Source: Embiotoca jacksoni (Eukaryota; Chordata; Actinopteri; Embiotocidae). Taken from it: DNA of 64,000 nucleotides. The stretch's first letter is position 1, and the number at the start of each line of letters is the position of its first letter. Positions 47,477 to 56,377 of the stretch are shown here, in pieces. The notes under the pieces were generated by a model. The model saw nothing but the letters and a program-made list of their open reading frames with translations. It did not search any database and was not told the origin of the DNA. The stretch spans positions 6,077,501-6,141,500 of the forward strand of contig JAKOON010000013.1 of NCBI GenBank assembly GCA_022577435.1. The letters are read 5' to 3'. Made by a program: the position numbers and the translations under genes.

Positions 47477-50400
47477 GACAGACTGTCCTCAGGATAATAC
47501 TGAACGTCCCACACCACGTCCTTGTCACGGTCTGCCCTTATTTGACAACTGTATCTGTATATTTGGCTATCAACAGGCCCCGAGGACACAGACTCCCTGT
47601 CTGCTGGCTCAAATGTCCGGGTCAAGAAAGTTACAGCCATCGGGGTTTTTATTTGATTCTTTGCAGTCTGCTTCTTCTAGGAAAGATCAATTTCTTTCCT
47701 TCCAGTGAAACGTAAAACAAACTCAGCAAGTCGGCCTCACTTTTAGCAGCATATTAGAAAGGGCATCCGCAATGTACACACAAATAATGATATCCATCCT
47801 GTGTTATGACCAGTTCTTTTCGTGTCTTTAGGAGAAAGAGCCTCTGAGAATGATCCCACTAAAGGAAGTTCACAAAGTCCAGGAGTGCAAACAGAGGTAT
47901 TTAACATGTCCTGACATTTTCTCATTGTGCAAAAAAATTTTTTGTTTGTCCAACAGGAATGTGTTTCTGATAAAGATAAATTCAGATACAGATCTAGTTG
48001 AGATAAACGTGAGACAACTTGTTTTCTTCTTCTTCTTTGTTGTAGTGACATTATGATGAGAGATAATCTGTTTGAAGTTGTGACCACATCGAGGACGTTT
48101 TACATACAGGTACGTCTTCTTTAAATTCTCTACTCGCTTAATGTTTGCGTCTTTACCTGCATGTTTCCCCTTTCATCTCTTGCCTACTTCCCATTGCCTC
48201 GTCTCACTCTCTCATTCTCTTCTCTCCTTTCCTGTGTTTCCACCAGGCGGATAGTCCAGAGGAGATGCACAGCTGGATCAAGGCTGTCTCTGGGGCCATT
48301 GTGGCCCAACGGGGGCCGGGGAGGTCAGCTGCCACAGTATGTATCCTGCACTACAGCACACCGCAAGGCCACTGTGGTCATTACAATTAGTCATTAACTT
48401 AATTCTGACTGCAGTCACAAATTCAGCAGAGAAAATAACTTCAAACTTAACTCTGTCTTGCATGAGCACAATTTGAGACTCACTGAGTGACATCTGGTGG
48501 CTGCAAGAGTCAAGTCGAGACTATACACGAGACTTATTTGTTTTCTTTCACTCATGTCATTTATGGATTTTTGATTTTAGTTTCTTTTTCCTCTCATGGG
48601 CAGCTATAAGTATCACAGGTGCATAATAGCAGAAAGGGTAGTTTGGCTTTATGTTTCAGGTTTTCAGGTTTAGTTCAACATTATTAAGTTATGAACAATA
48701 TAAAGCTGTGGTGGTGTAGTCCAAAATCAATATCGATAAAGCTAACTTGTGTTCTGTGTAGCCTACAGTAGTAGTTCTCTACTCCCTAGCTGCGGACCGG
48801 TACTTGGCCTTTGGGACATGAGCCATCAGGCTGCAAAGAAACATAAACAGAATCATTAATTCACCAAAAAAAAAAAAAAAAAAAGCTGATTATCATGTAA
48901 TTTAATCAGCTGTTTTTGGCCATTTTTGCAGATTTTTATCTTTAACTTGGGACAGCCTGTTCTGCATTTTCTCTCCCCATCGCCACCCACCAACAGAATA
49001 CTGATTTTCTTACAGTACATTTTCTGGATGTTATTAGACAATCAATAGTTTATAGATGACATTAAATGAGAGAATGCGAAGTGAAAGAATTCCCATCTGG
49101 ACCCAAACTGGAGACGTTGTGGTTCACGGACGACACTTCCCTTCAGACCCACCAGGGCGCCTGTTTTTTTTTTTTTTTTAATCTAAAGTAGGTAATCAGT
49201 ATGCAACATAACCCGTTCAGTCATCACCAGCTTTTACCCTTCGGCAGTACATGAAACTACGCGAGTTAGTTCTGTCAAGAGTCTCCGCGCAGAGAGACGG
49301 ACAGCTTAGACCTCGCAGGTGAGAGGAGGAGTAAACCACTTCTGTAGTCGTGGCTGCAGAGGAAAAATGGGCTTCTGCCACAGTCGGTCCCATCTGGCTC
49401 GACTGGATTCATCCTCTGCGCTGCGTCTGTTTCTCTACACTTCCCTCTCATGCCTCCTGTGTCTTTCTGTCTCTCTTGCTTGTTTTTCACTCTCCTCTAC
49501 CTCTTCCCTCTTTCCTCTTTTATTTTTTATTTTTTTTTACCCCCACCCCCCTTTCTCTCTTTGTCACATCCTCTCCCAGTGGGCAGACGGCCCATCTGGT
49601 CTAATCCTGCTTTGCACTGTGTTGTTGCAGATGCGGCAGGCCAGACGGCTGTCGAACCCCTGTATACAGAGGTATACGTCTCGAATCGGGGAGTGCAGCA
49701 GCACGTATGTCGGCTCGTCTAAATCCCCCTTTGAAGCTATAAGTTCACCTTTTTAATACTTTTTTTTCCCCACTCACTGGCTGGCCCTTTTGGTTGTAGA
49801 CACTTCGAGAGCACATCAGATCTGACTTCAAATCTGATGCTCTTTTTTTTTTGTTGTTTTGTTTTTTTTGCTAAGAGCCAACCACACCCTAAGTATGGCT
49901 GTGATAACCCAACAAGCGCTCCTCCCTTCACGCCCTCATCCTCGCTGCTTCTCTCATTCACCTCTCCTCCTCCTCCTCCACTTTTCTTTTTGCTGTACTG
50001 TCACATGAAGGTCGGCTTAAAGTTGTAGGTACTTTGCATTCAGATAGATAGATACTAAACAGAAATCTTGTTTCGGGGATTTGACTACTCAATGTGTGCT
50101 TAATTCTCTTGCATGTTGATGGCTGTGGCCACAGGCATGGCAACTCAAATCAAGCACACACACACACACACGAGTCAAATGCTATAAAGTTTGATTTTTG
50201 CCCAGGTCCAGAATGACTTTTAAAAAGCTGGAATATGACCATCTGAAAGACCTGCTGTCCCCCGCTCCCTCCGTTATAGCTTCACTTTGCACAGCTTCCG
50301 CCTGTCTCCACCACTTATCGTGATTGTTTTTTTTTTAGTGTCAAAATTTAAATATACATGTCGAAGCCATGCAAAAACATACATTGACTGCATGAACTAT

Positions 50401-51444
50401 CTGACCAGCCTAGCTGTGAATAGCTTAAGCCTGTTTCTACCTGTGTCCTTATTACTGTGTCTTTCACACCTTCTGTTTCTCTCCCCTTCGTGCCCTGTTA
50501 TCTCTGCAGTCTGCTGCAGCTGTGTACCTGTCTTAGATGTGTGACATCCTGCTTGTCTCTCCTCTTCCCTCCTGTTCGCTGCCTGTATGTTTTGTTTTTT
50601 TCTCTCTCATACACACGATAATAAGATACTTGTTTCCATGTTGATTTCCTATACATACCCTTTATGTGCTAAATGTTGAACAGCTTTGAAATGAGGACTC
50701 ACCGGAGCTGAATCCACACATCCAGAAGTACAAACTATGTGTCTTTGTAGTGATATGTTTAGTGATATGATAATATTTAGATTTGTAAGAGCTAATATAT
50801 TGTACAAGGGGCTAATGGGACATGCTGGTGTTATGTGTTCATATCAGTTATTCAGTACTGCAATGAAGAGCAGGCAATTCTCCAAGTCTTCGGTGCGGTG
50901 GATTATCTGATTGTCGGCCTAACGTCCCTAAAATTCTGCCTGAGTTTGATGTTGGATGTTTAGATTCGACATAAAGCATTTCTTAATACCTTTGTGCCTC
51001 TATACTCAGGTTTTTAGACACGTTCGTGCTGTGGGCCTGATTCTTAAATCTTGTGATGCTTCAGCGATAATTAGGATTTAGCGATCAGAAGTTGCGCAAG
51101 CCTGTAAAGTCACATGGCGTCTCCCTGCCAAAGTAGCGTCATGTGGGAGAAGCAAAATAAGGAACCTTAAAGATGACAGATACTTTGAGTCTCTTGGTGC
51201 TTTATGGTGGGAAGTTTGTCTAACCGATCGCTACCCATCTTTGCTTTCACTACCTCTGTTGTGTTTTTGTTCTTTCTGCTCATTCCTCTGTTTTTTTCAG
51301 AGATTGAAATCTGACAATGAAAAGCTGTGAAATAATGAGCAACCAACCAACCACTGCTTCCTATGGCATTCTGTTTGAACTTCCACTGCAACCTATTGAG
51401 ACTACCCAAACTAAAACCTGCTGACACTACTCTTCCTGCTACCT

Positions 51445-51476
<32 letters not shown>

Positions 51477-51697
51477 GCTACCACTACTACTACTACCACC
51501 ACCACCATCTCCACTCTCTAGCAATGCTACATTCTTCAGCACCCACAACCTTGAAGCTGCATCAGGCCCAACATGCTGGTGCTAATTCCAAGTCTGTAAC
51601 TCCCTTTGGCTCTTCTTAAATACTCTTCACATATCAGGGGTTGACTTTTCTTCCTAACAACGACTCTCTCGTTCTCGCTCTCTCTCTCTCTCTCTCT

Positions 51698-51728
<31 letters not shown>

Positions 51729-52116
51729 CCCCTCTCTGTCCTCCTGCTGTTTTCTGCTGCAGGAACACGGCAGCCGTTCCACTTTCTACCGCAGCCCCGC
51801 GGGTCCCCCCGTCCCTCGCTCGCCCATATCTGCCATGCCACCATGCTACCCCGAGTGGGGGGCTGCTGTCACGTGCGGCACATGCTCGCAGCCTGGCGTG
51901 GGACAGCGAGCACTTCATGAGCCTGCTGCCACGCCCCAGTCACAGCCACAGCCACACGCCAGCACGCCTCTCCCTGCAGGAGACGCGCCTGGCGAAGTGA
52001 CCGCCGTCGCGAACTCCGAGGAGTCGCCATGGCGACGGCGGAGCAGCTTTGAGCCCCACGTGCCAGAAACACCCCTGGACCTAGAGGATGCTGATCTGCC
52101 AGTGAGCGAGGTATGA
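40968..52116 (+). CDS. plekha1: PH domain-containing protein PLEKHA1 (TAPP1), complete spliced CDS
   Basis: Spliced CDS 40968-41108, 42077-42133, 42258-42303, 45002-45099, 45628-45759, 46513-46653, 47139-47207, 47832-47896, 48046-48109, 48247-48336, 51763-52116. It encodes 418 residues (human about 404). TAPP1 is a cytosolic adaptor recruited to the plasma membrane by phosphatidylinositol 3,4-bisphosphate made downstream of PI3-kinase and SHIP. The N-terminal PH domain spans about 7-112. The lipid-specific C-terminal PH domain spans about 190-290, with the basic cluster KRRYF at 210-214 including Arg212, the position whose loss abolishes lipid binding in human TAPP1. The C-terminus, DADLPVSEV, is a class I PDZ ligand (S-x-V) like human LPVSDV, which binds MUPP1-type PDZ proteins. 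VSDATKLRPKAEF, NDQQDL and MRQARR-type sequences match PLEKHA1 rather than PLEKHA2. Confidence 0.96.
41109..42076 (+). other. plekha1 intron after coding exon 1
   Basis: About 970 bases of unremarkable sequence with a CG-rich patch near 41600-41660. No repeat family recognised. Confidence 0.75.
42077..42133 (+). CDS. plekha1: plekha1 coding exon 2
   Basis: 19 codons, phase 0 both ends: NLPVGADCVGSLKLTYISK, the middle beta strands of PH1 ending in the conserved LTYISK. Acceptor catcag, donor GTAAAC. Confidence 0.96.
42258..42303 (+). CDS. plekha1: plekha1 coding exon 3
   Basis: 46 nt: VSDATKLRPKAEFCF plus one base; matches the PLEKHA1-specific VSDATKLRPKAEF. Acceptor cccttag, donor GTAAGA. 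Confidence 0.96.
42304..45001 (+). other. plekha1 intron after coding exon 3
   Basis: About 2.7 kb. It holds a short TG/CG run (43332-43363) and a copy of the fish interspersed repeat (about 43825-44165). The 103-codon ORF at 44209-44520 has no family features and is not annotated as a gene. Confidence 0.7.
43825..44165 (+). repeat. fish interspersed repeat copy (best preserved)
   Basis: Runs from atgattattttcattatcaa through gtccacaacc and aaaagaaccagaaac to agttggcgattaatcatcga and a closing agctcta. Head, middle and tail landmarks match the copies at 16495 and 36285. About 340 bp. Confidence 0.6.
45002..45099 (+). CDS. plekha1: plekha1 coding exon 4 (PH1 C-terminal helix)
   Basis: 98 nt completing Val, then INAGMRKFFLQANDQQDLVD, then WVNALNNATKIT. 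This is the C-terminal alpha-helix of PH1 with the family's QANDQQDL. Donor GTGAGA is followed within a few bases by a long CA array. Confidence 0.96.
45104..45201 (+). repeat. (CA)n microsatellite abutting the exon 4 donor
   Basis: Imperfect then pure CA array (with CGCACG and CGAACA interruptions) starting 5 bases after the end of exon 4. Confidence 0.95.
45628..45759 (+). CDS. plekha1: plekha1 coding exon 5 (inter-PH linker)
   Basis: 44 codons, phase 0: VPKLPDGQQNSENQKALPDV, then VGPKKQVSYKTEIIGGVPIV, then TQTQ. The KKQVSYKTEIIGGVPI block is the conserved linker of TAPP proteins. Acceptor ttccaaag, donor GTAAAC. Confidence 0.95.
45760..46512 (+). other. plekha1 intron after coding exon 5
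   Basis: About 750 bases. Near 45960-46010 is a short fish repeat fragment (tttgtacagcacaatgtcac) followed by an A run at 46049. Nothing else recognised. Confidence 0.65.
46513..46653 (+). CDS. plekha1: plekha1 coding exon 6 (linker and PH2 start)
   Basis: 47 codons, phase 0: HEGGDCADRAEREAMHRSHS, then QLPYFLGRPAQEHTVIKSGY, then CVKQGAV. The SHSQLPYF motif and the IKSGYCVKQGAV strand that opens the lipid-binding PH domain are conserved. Donor GTGAGC. Confidence 0.96.
46654..47138 (+). other. plekha1 intron after coding exon 6
   Basis: 485 bases, nothing recognisable. Confidence 0.7.
47139..47207 (+). CDS. plekha1: plekha1 coding exon 7 (PI(3,4)P2-binding strand)
   Basis: 23 codons: MRNWKRRYFLLEENSMSYFK, then SDL. 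Contains the basic WKRRYF motif, with Arg at residues 211 and 212 contacting inositol phosphates. Acceptor ctccgcag, donor GTAACT. Confidence 0.96.
47208..47831 (+). other. plekha1 intron after coding exon 7
   Basis: About 620 bases containing the alternating purine-pyrimidine tract at 47407-47472, listed separately. Nothing else recognised. Confidence 0.7.
47407..47472. repeat. (CG)n-(CA)n alternating tract
   Basis: GCGCGTGCGCGCGCGCG followed by a pure CA run: about 65 bases of uninterrupted purine-pyrimidine alternation. Confidence 0.95.
47832..47896 (+). CDS. plekha1: plekha1 coding exon 8
   Basis: 65 nt: EKEPLRMIPLKEVHKVQECK, then Q plus two bases; a core PH2 strand identical in style to human PLEKHA1. 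Acceptor ctttag, donor GTATTT. Confidence 0.96.
48046..48109 (+). CDS. plekha1: plekha1 coding exon 9
   Basis: 64 nt completing Ser: DIMMRDNLFEVVTTSRTFYI, then Q. Acceptor ttgttgtag, donor GTACGT. PH2 strands 6-7. Confidence 0.96.
48247..48336 (+). CDS. plekha1: plekha1 coding exon 10 (PH2 C-terminal helix)
   Basis: 30 codons, phase 0: ADSPEEMHSWIKAVSGAIVA, then QRGPGRSAAT. The ADSPEEMHSWI helix closes PH2. The donor GTATGT can join either exon 49631 or exon 51763, both in phase 0. Confidence 0.96.
49631..49756 (+). CDS. plekha1: plekha1 alternative exon (short C-terminal isoform)
   Basis: Acceptor ttgttgcag. It reads MRQARRLSNPCIQRYTSRIG, then ECSSTYVGSSKSPFEAISSP, then F and a stop at 49754-49756. 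Human PLEKHA1 has an alternative isoform with a very similar MRQARRLSNPCIQRYTSR...GECSTYVGS tail, as I remember it. Used as a terminal exon, it gives a 342-residue protein that keeps both PH domains but loses the PDZ ligand. An internal donor (CAGAG|GTATAC at 49671/49672) could also splice onward to 51763. Confidence 0.85.
   Translation: MRQARRLSNPCIQRYTSRIGECSSTYVGSSKSPFEAISSPF
51446..51507. repeat. (CTA)n/(CCA)n trinucleotide repeat
   Basis: About 20 trinucleotide units in three blocks, mostly cta with later cca, within the last plekha1 intron. Confidence 0.95.
51669..51731. repeat. (CT)n microsatellite
   Basis: Two CT runs ending 31 bases before the 51763 exon, contributing an unusually long pyrimidine tract to that acceptor. 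Confidence 0.95.
51763..52116 (+). CDS. plekha1: plekha1 last coding exon (C-terminal tail, PDZ ligand)
   Basis: 354 nt in phase 0 after exon 10: EHGSRSTFYRSPAGPPVPRS and onward, ending SSFEPHVPETPLDLEDADLP, then VSEV and TGA at 52114-52116. Human PLEKHA1 also continues with Glu-His after the GRSAS of exon 10 and ends LPVSDV, which supports this frame. The tail is Pro/Gln/Ser-rich and poorly conserved, 117 residues. The +1 frame is also open from the acceptor to 52000. Confidence 0.93.
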   Translation, partial: EHGSRSTFYRSPAGPPVPRSPISAMPPCYPEWGAAVTCGTCSQPGVGQRALHEPAATPQSQPQPHASTPLPAGDAPGEVTAVANSEESPWRRRSSFEPHVPETPLDLEDADLPVSEV

Positions 52117-53875
52117 CCCGTTTAACTGGACGTTTAAAAAAAAAACCAAAAAAAACACAAAACAAAAAAAACAAACACAAAAAGTGCTTCTCTGGACGGA
52201 CGCAGAGAAAAAGAGGGAAAAAAAACAACCTGTGAACCAGGTGCGACTGTTTAGCAGGCTTTGATTAGGAAATCAAAGCCGTTTCACAAACGTTGGAGCT
52301 TCTCCATGAGTGTGCCAGAGAAATAAGTCGGGTCAGCCCAGAACTGCACTCGTGTGCCAAAGATGACCCAGTCTCCACCCACGCCCCGCTGCCTCCCACG
52401 CTGTCGCAGTTCCAACGACATAGTTATTTCCCCGGAGTTGTTGTTGTTGTTGTTGTTGTCGTCAAAACAAAACTACACATTATATTTTAGTTGTGCTGAT
52501 TAGAATTCAACGACGAAGCTTTATTTGAACCTGTGCAGGCACAACGATGCATTCAACGGTATTTATAGGCAGAGGATTTTTGTAAACCACTTTGTGCCAA
52601 GAAAATAAGGGAGCTTTTAAACGTGTAAGCTAATTTCCTCATGTCTGAAAAGAGTGTTCAACCTGAGGAGTGGCATTTTGTCACCTCTCAAATCTACTAA
52701 TACTAAACTGTGTTGGCCGTTCATACTCGTTATTCTAACACTGGATTTGTCTGCTGTTGTCGGCCAGTGTTATGGTTACGGATCAAGCCTAGTCAGAGAT
52801 CAAATCCTCATTTAATGCAAATTAGTAATCAAAGATTCCGGACTGGGCTCGGACTCGACTGAAAACAACGCGCGTACGAGCTGATGCGTATAATTATACG
52901 AGACCAAATGTTTTGCAGCCACTTTTTGTCCCGATTGTTTTTAACAGCTGCCAAAACATCGACTTGAATTATTTTTGTTTTTCGATATACAGGAGGGTCA
53001 CTTGTTCATATAGTGGTGTCCTCATTGAGTTTTTGACTATTAATGACCGCAAGCTAAACTACACTTGCATGTAAATCTGCAGTGAATAGTTTTTACAGTT
53101 AATCCACCGCCGGTAGTCAAATGAGAGCAGAAGCGCAAAGGGAAAAAAACAAAGAAAAGCTTTCACAGCGCTTCACTTCACACCCTGAACTACATTTCAG
53201 TGCATCAAACTTTGTGTACTCGTGATGACGTGGGAAAGGAGCAACAACATTTGAGTAAACGGGAAGAAGAAAGCGAGGACTGGGCTTGTATGCATTTTGT
53301 AATTTCATATTGATAAATACAACCAACTATAAGGCAGGATCAGCTATAGATCTTCTTCATGTCCTGACAGTCAGGCTCACGAGTTATAACCTGCAGTCCG
53401 TAGTTTGAAGATAATACTGTACGAACGCCATCTTAAACATTTTGGGTCATGGTTTAACAGAAAAGCTCTTCCGTTGCATGCTAACATTTTTGAAAGATTC
53501 TTCAGATTGTCTTTCCGTTCATCTACAGACGCTCTGGTTGTCGTGTGTTCGCTGACTAGAAACAGATTTATTTTTTTATATGCTTTTAAGATGTGTCCTG
53601 ATCCTCTTCTCTTGTATCTGTGTCGCCGGCCCAGTAGCAGGCAGTTGCCTCATGGTGTAATTTAAAAATGTCCCACTGTAATCCTGCTAAATAATACACA
53701 CTAATCTTTTTTTTGGTGTTTTTTTTGTTAAGTGCCTGCTTTATTTTAGCCCAGCAAAGCCAAGCAACTTCACCCCCCCCCCCTCCCCTTTTCAGTCTGG
53801 TGTAATCGGTTTGAATTGTCTCTATTTATTATGTGGATGACTTGAAAGAAATAAACACTGAAAATGTGCTCGGGT
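52117..53875 (+). other. plekha1: plekha1 3' untranslated region (approximate)
   Basis: AT-rich, non-coding, with a (TTG)n run (52437-52458). An AATAAA at 53850-53855 followed by GT-rich sequence is the most convincing polyadenylation signal, giving a 3' UTR of about 1.76 kb. Confidence 0.5.
53850..53855 (+). terminator. plekha1: candidate polyadenylation signal of plekha1
   Basis: AATAAA hexamer followed within 30 bases by atgtgctcgggtttcagt, a GT-rich downstream element. Confidence 0.5.
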
Positions 53876-54015
53876 TTCAGTATTGTGCTCATCAGTCTCC
53901 AAAGAACAGGATCTGTCTGCGGTGGAACATGAGAGGTTTCCAAAGTCTGGAGAAAAAGAAATTCAGCAGCGCTCTCAGCTGGATGCGAGTCTTTGGTGCC
54001 TCCTCAAAGCTTCTT

Positions 54016-54029
54016 CTGCCCTCTGGTGG
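54016..54029 (-). promoter_or_regulatory. strong CTCF-like motif between plekha1 and htra1
   Basis: The minus strand reads CCACCAGAGGGCAG, matching the CTCF core consensus at all 14 positions. It lies about 160 bp beyond the candidate plekha1 polyadenylation signal. Motif match only. Confidence 0.6.
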
Positions 54030-55302
54030 TGAGAACAAAACCTTCACTTTGATCCACTTCCATTAACAAGCCACTAAACTCAATAAGTCACTAGTTATGT
54101 ATTCATCAGTGACGGGAGCGTTTTGTTACACCAAAGTGGAAATTTAAGCCGTTCAAAGCTCCTCGCATGAAAAGAAAAGAAAGTAAAAGATCAACGGAAA
54201 ATGCAAGAAGGCAACAGCACACGCAGAGTCCCAGGAACCACTTCACGGGACTGAGAAGGACAGGAAATATAATCACTGTAAGCATGAAAAAAAACAGGCT
54301 ACAAACAGAAGATCCACCAAATCCCCCGAAACAAATAGCTTTTCTGCTGACTCATTGATTCATTTTTGTCTCCATTTTTTTTTTTGCACAGGAGCTGCAA
54401 AGTTTTTTTTCTACTACTTCTGTAATAAACACAGAGGCACGATACATATTCCGTATATCAGGATTTGGCAAATGTATACGACACCACATACAATCAATTT
54501 AGTACGAAGCTCCAAAAGCCACACAAACTTTGATGCCCTAATTATCTGTGTTTTGCAGAATTAGCAGCCAACATTAGAACAAACCACACTTATTCATATT
54601 ATAAGTTTAGAACTATCAAAAGGAAACTGTTTAGATACTTAAGGAAAAGCAGCAACGACACGATGAATAAAAGCCCCGCACTGAAAATAGTACTTTATTT
54701 AAAAAAAAAAAAAAGGGTTCGCAATATGTACTCAAAGTCAGTTTTAGTTATATAGCACGTTTAGATACAACAAAAATTGACCAAATTGCAGCACAACTTC
54801 AGACACAAAACAATCAGGAAGCATTTGGTCATTTCAGCCGTCGAAGACTTTTTAAATTTGAAGCCAAAACAAGATTAAACCCATAAAACACAAGAATATC
54901 AAAAGTTTCAAAAGTCCCAATTAGTTATGAAAAATGATGGGGGGGAAAAAAAAAATGCCCCTGAAAATGTTTTAGCATCACGTGCTTTTTTTTTTTTTTT
55001 ATGACCGATGCATTACTTTCTAAGTATTTGTTACCGTGGTGGAGGTACAGGCGACTGTTTGCTCGTTACACGTGTAGTGACGCAAAGTAAACAAAAAGGA
55101 ATATTTCCATCGAACTGTGGTCCGTTTTTCTGAACTAATAAAGAGTCTGGATCATTTTGTTGTTGTCCAACTTTTGTATCTTCTATATGTAAGCTGTCGG
55201 GAGAAATGTGTAATTTACCGTTTTCTTTTGACCGAGTCTGCCGTGGCACGACTGGTTCCTCGAGTGCGTAACAGCCAATCAAAGAAGACGGGAGAGTTGG
55301 AT

Positions 55303-55305
<3 letters not shown>

Positions 55306-55340
<35 letters not shown>
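55306..55340. repeat. poly(T) tract, 35 bases
   Basis: Uninterrupted T run, equal to an A tail on the minus strand about 245 bp downstream of the ORF at 55586-56098. Confidence 0.9.
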
Positions 55341-55344
<4 letters not shown>

Positions 55345-55585
55345 GTTTTTGTACAAAACAAAAACAAAAAACAGTTTGCAGTATGAAACGGAGATAAAGT
55401 AAAATACTCCGCCGCTGCTTATCGGCTGGTATGGCTGATGATTTGTGTGTGTGTGTGTGTGTGTGTTCATCATCTCTTAATGAGGTGCCTCGTACATATT
55501 GGGCCTTTGGCTTCATGCTCTGTGTGCAGATGGATTAACAGAGTTGAGGTCAAGGAGCAGCTCTGAATATTTAAAGGCTCTTTAA

Positions 55586-56098
55586 TCAGCCGCATAACTG
55601 TGAGCCGTGGCTCATTCCAGGTTTCGGTGTTTGGATGTACAGCTTGCTGTGGATGTGCTGCGCGTGTAGGACTCTGGAGATGATGAGGGTGCTGCCGCGG
55701 AAAGAGGAGAAACGGGTACAGCCCACTTGCTTTCCCTGAGGCTCGAACGTACATATACGGTAGCTCTCGGCTCCCTCGGGGGAGGACGCAAGACTTTGGT
55801 GTGGCTTGTGACGTGGAAATAAGGCCCTCAATTTGGTCCTTTCGAGGGCCTCTCTCACGGCCCCAGACCTCAACGCAGACTGGCGAGGAGAGATCACACA
55901 GACCTCGGCGGCGTCCATCTTTGGCTGAGCCTCGGTCGGAGAGTGGGTGTTCCTTATAGATGAGGTTGTTTTCATCTGCAGATTTTCCCACCACTTCTCG
56001 CCTACGTGCTGCCACATAACCGGACTAATGATGATGCTGGAAGGTCTCGCTGCTGCTGCTGCTGTGTGACTTTCGTTCATTTTTACATGAGCCAACAA
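55586..56098 (-). CDS. candidate uncharacterised single-exon gene, 170 codons
   Basis: I do not recognise this protein. The ORF begins MLAHVKMNESHTAAAAARPS; the second Met (MNESH) has an A at -3. It continues with a Trp-containing stretch (PVMWQHVGEKWWENLQMKTT), a basic segment (REALERTKLRALFPRHKPHQ) and a Cys/Phe-containing C-terminus (RICTFEPQGKQVGCTRFSSF) before the stop at 55586. Composition is balanced and not low-complexity, and the region is richer in G+C than its flanks. A second, overlapping minus-strand frame (55470-56015, 181 codons) is also open, so the true frame is uncertain. ATTAAA occurs just after the stop on the minus strand. It could be a small gene, an exon, a retrocopy or chance. 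Confidence 0.4.
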   Translation of the reverse strand: MLAHVKMNESHTAAAAARPSSIIISPVMWQHVGEKWWENLQMKTTSSIRNTHSPTEAQPKMDAAEVCVISPRQSALRSGAVREALERTKLRALFPRHKPHQSLASSPEGAESYRICTFEPQGKQVGCTRFSSFRGSTLIISRVLHAQHIHSKLYIQTPKPGMSHGSQLCG

Positions 56099-56112
56099 TG
56101 TGTTTCTTTTCT

Positions 56113-56174
56113 CATATATATATACACACTTGTATGTAAAGACACTTCTTTCTGAGTGTCTTCAAGCTCCAGAG

Positions 56175-56231
<57 letters not shown>

Positions 56232-56328
56232 GTGTGTATATAAAAAGTGTCTTTACATACAAGTGTATATATATATACATACTGTGCCCTCTCATTTAAC
56301 TCAAAACAATTAGCCTTGAATTCTGGTC
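56113..56328. repeat. left copy of locally duplicated A-(TA)n-B unit
   Basis: A is 56113-56177 (cacttgtatgtaaagacac, then tctgagtgtcttcaagctcc, agaggtt). It is followed by a TA run (56178-56228), an inverted fragment of A (about 56240-56280) and B (56281-56327, actgtgccctctcatttaac to gaattctggt). The same A and B recur at 58002-58133. Confidence 0.9.
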
Positions 56329-56377
56329 ATACATGCATACATACATGCATATATGCATACATGCATATATATATATA

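Larger units (their letters stand above)
48337..51762 (+). other. plekha1 intron region containing an alternative exon
   Basis: Apart from the alternative exon at 49631 it holds a degenerate hAT-like fragment near 48766-48845 (ctgcggaccggtacttggcc), A/T runs, a CTCF-like motif of low quality near 48490, a (CTA)n array (51446-51507) and a (CT)n array (51669-51731) just before the last acceptor. Confidence 0.65.
53876..55585. other. plekha1-htra1 intergenic, left part
   Basis: Contains the CTCF-like site at 54016, a short fish repeat fragment (54730-54790, ttatatagcacg), A/T runs including 35 T at 55306-55340, and a (GT)n run (55448-55466). No coding evidence. Confidence 0.65.

Noticed and set aside
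48766..48845. hAT transposon fragment around gcggaccggtacttgg
   Set aside because: The phrase resembles hAT ends, but the opposite end and target duplication could not be found, so it is only mentioned within the intron entry.
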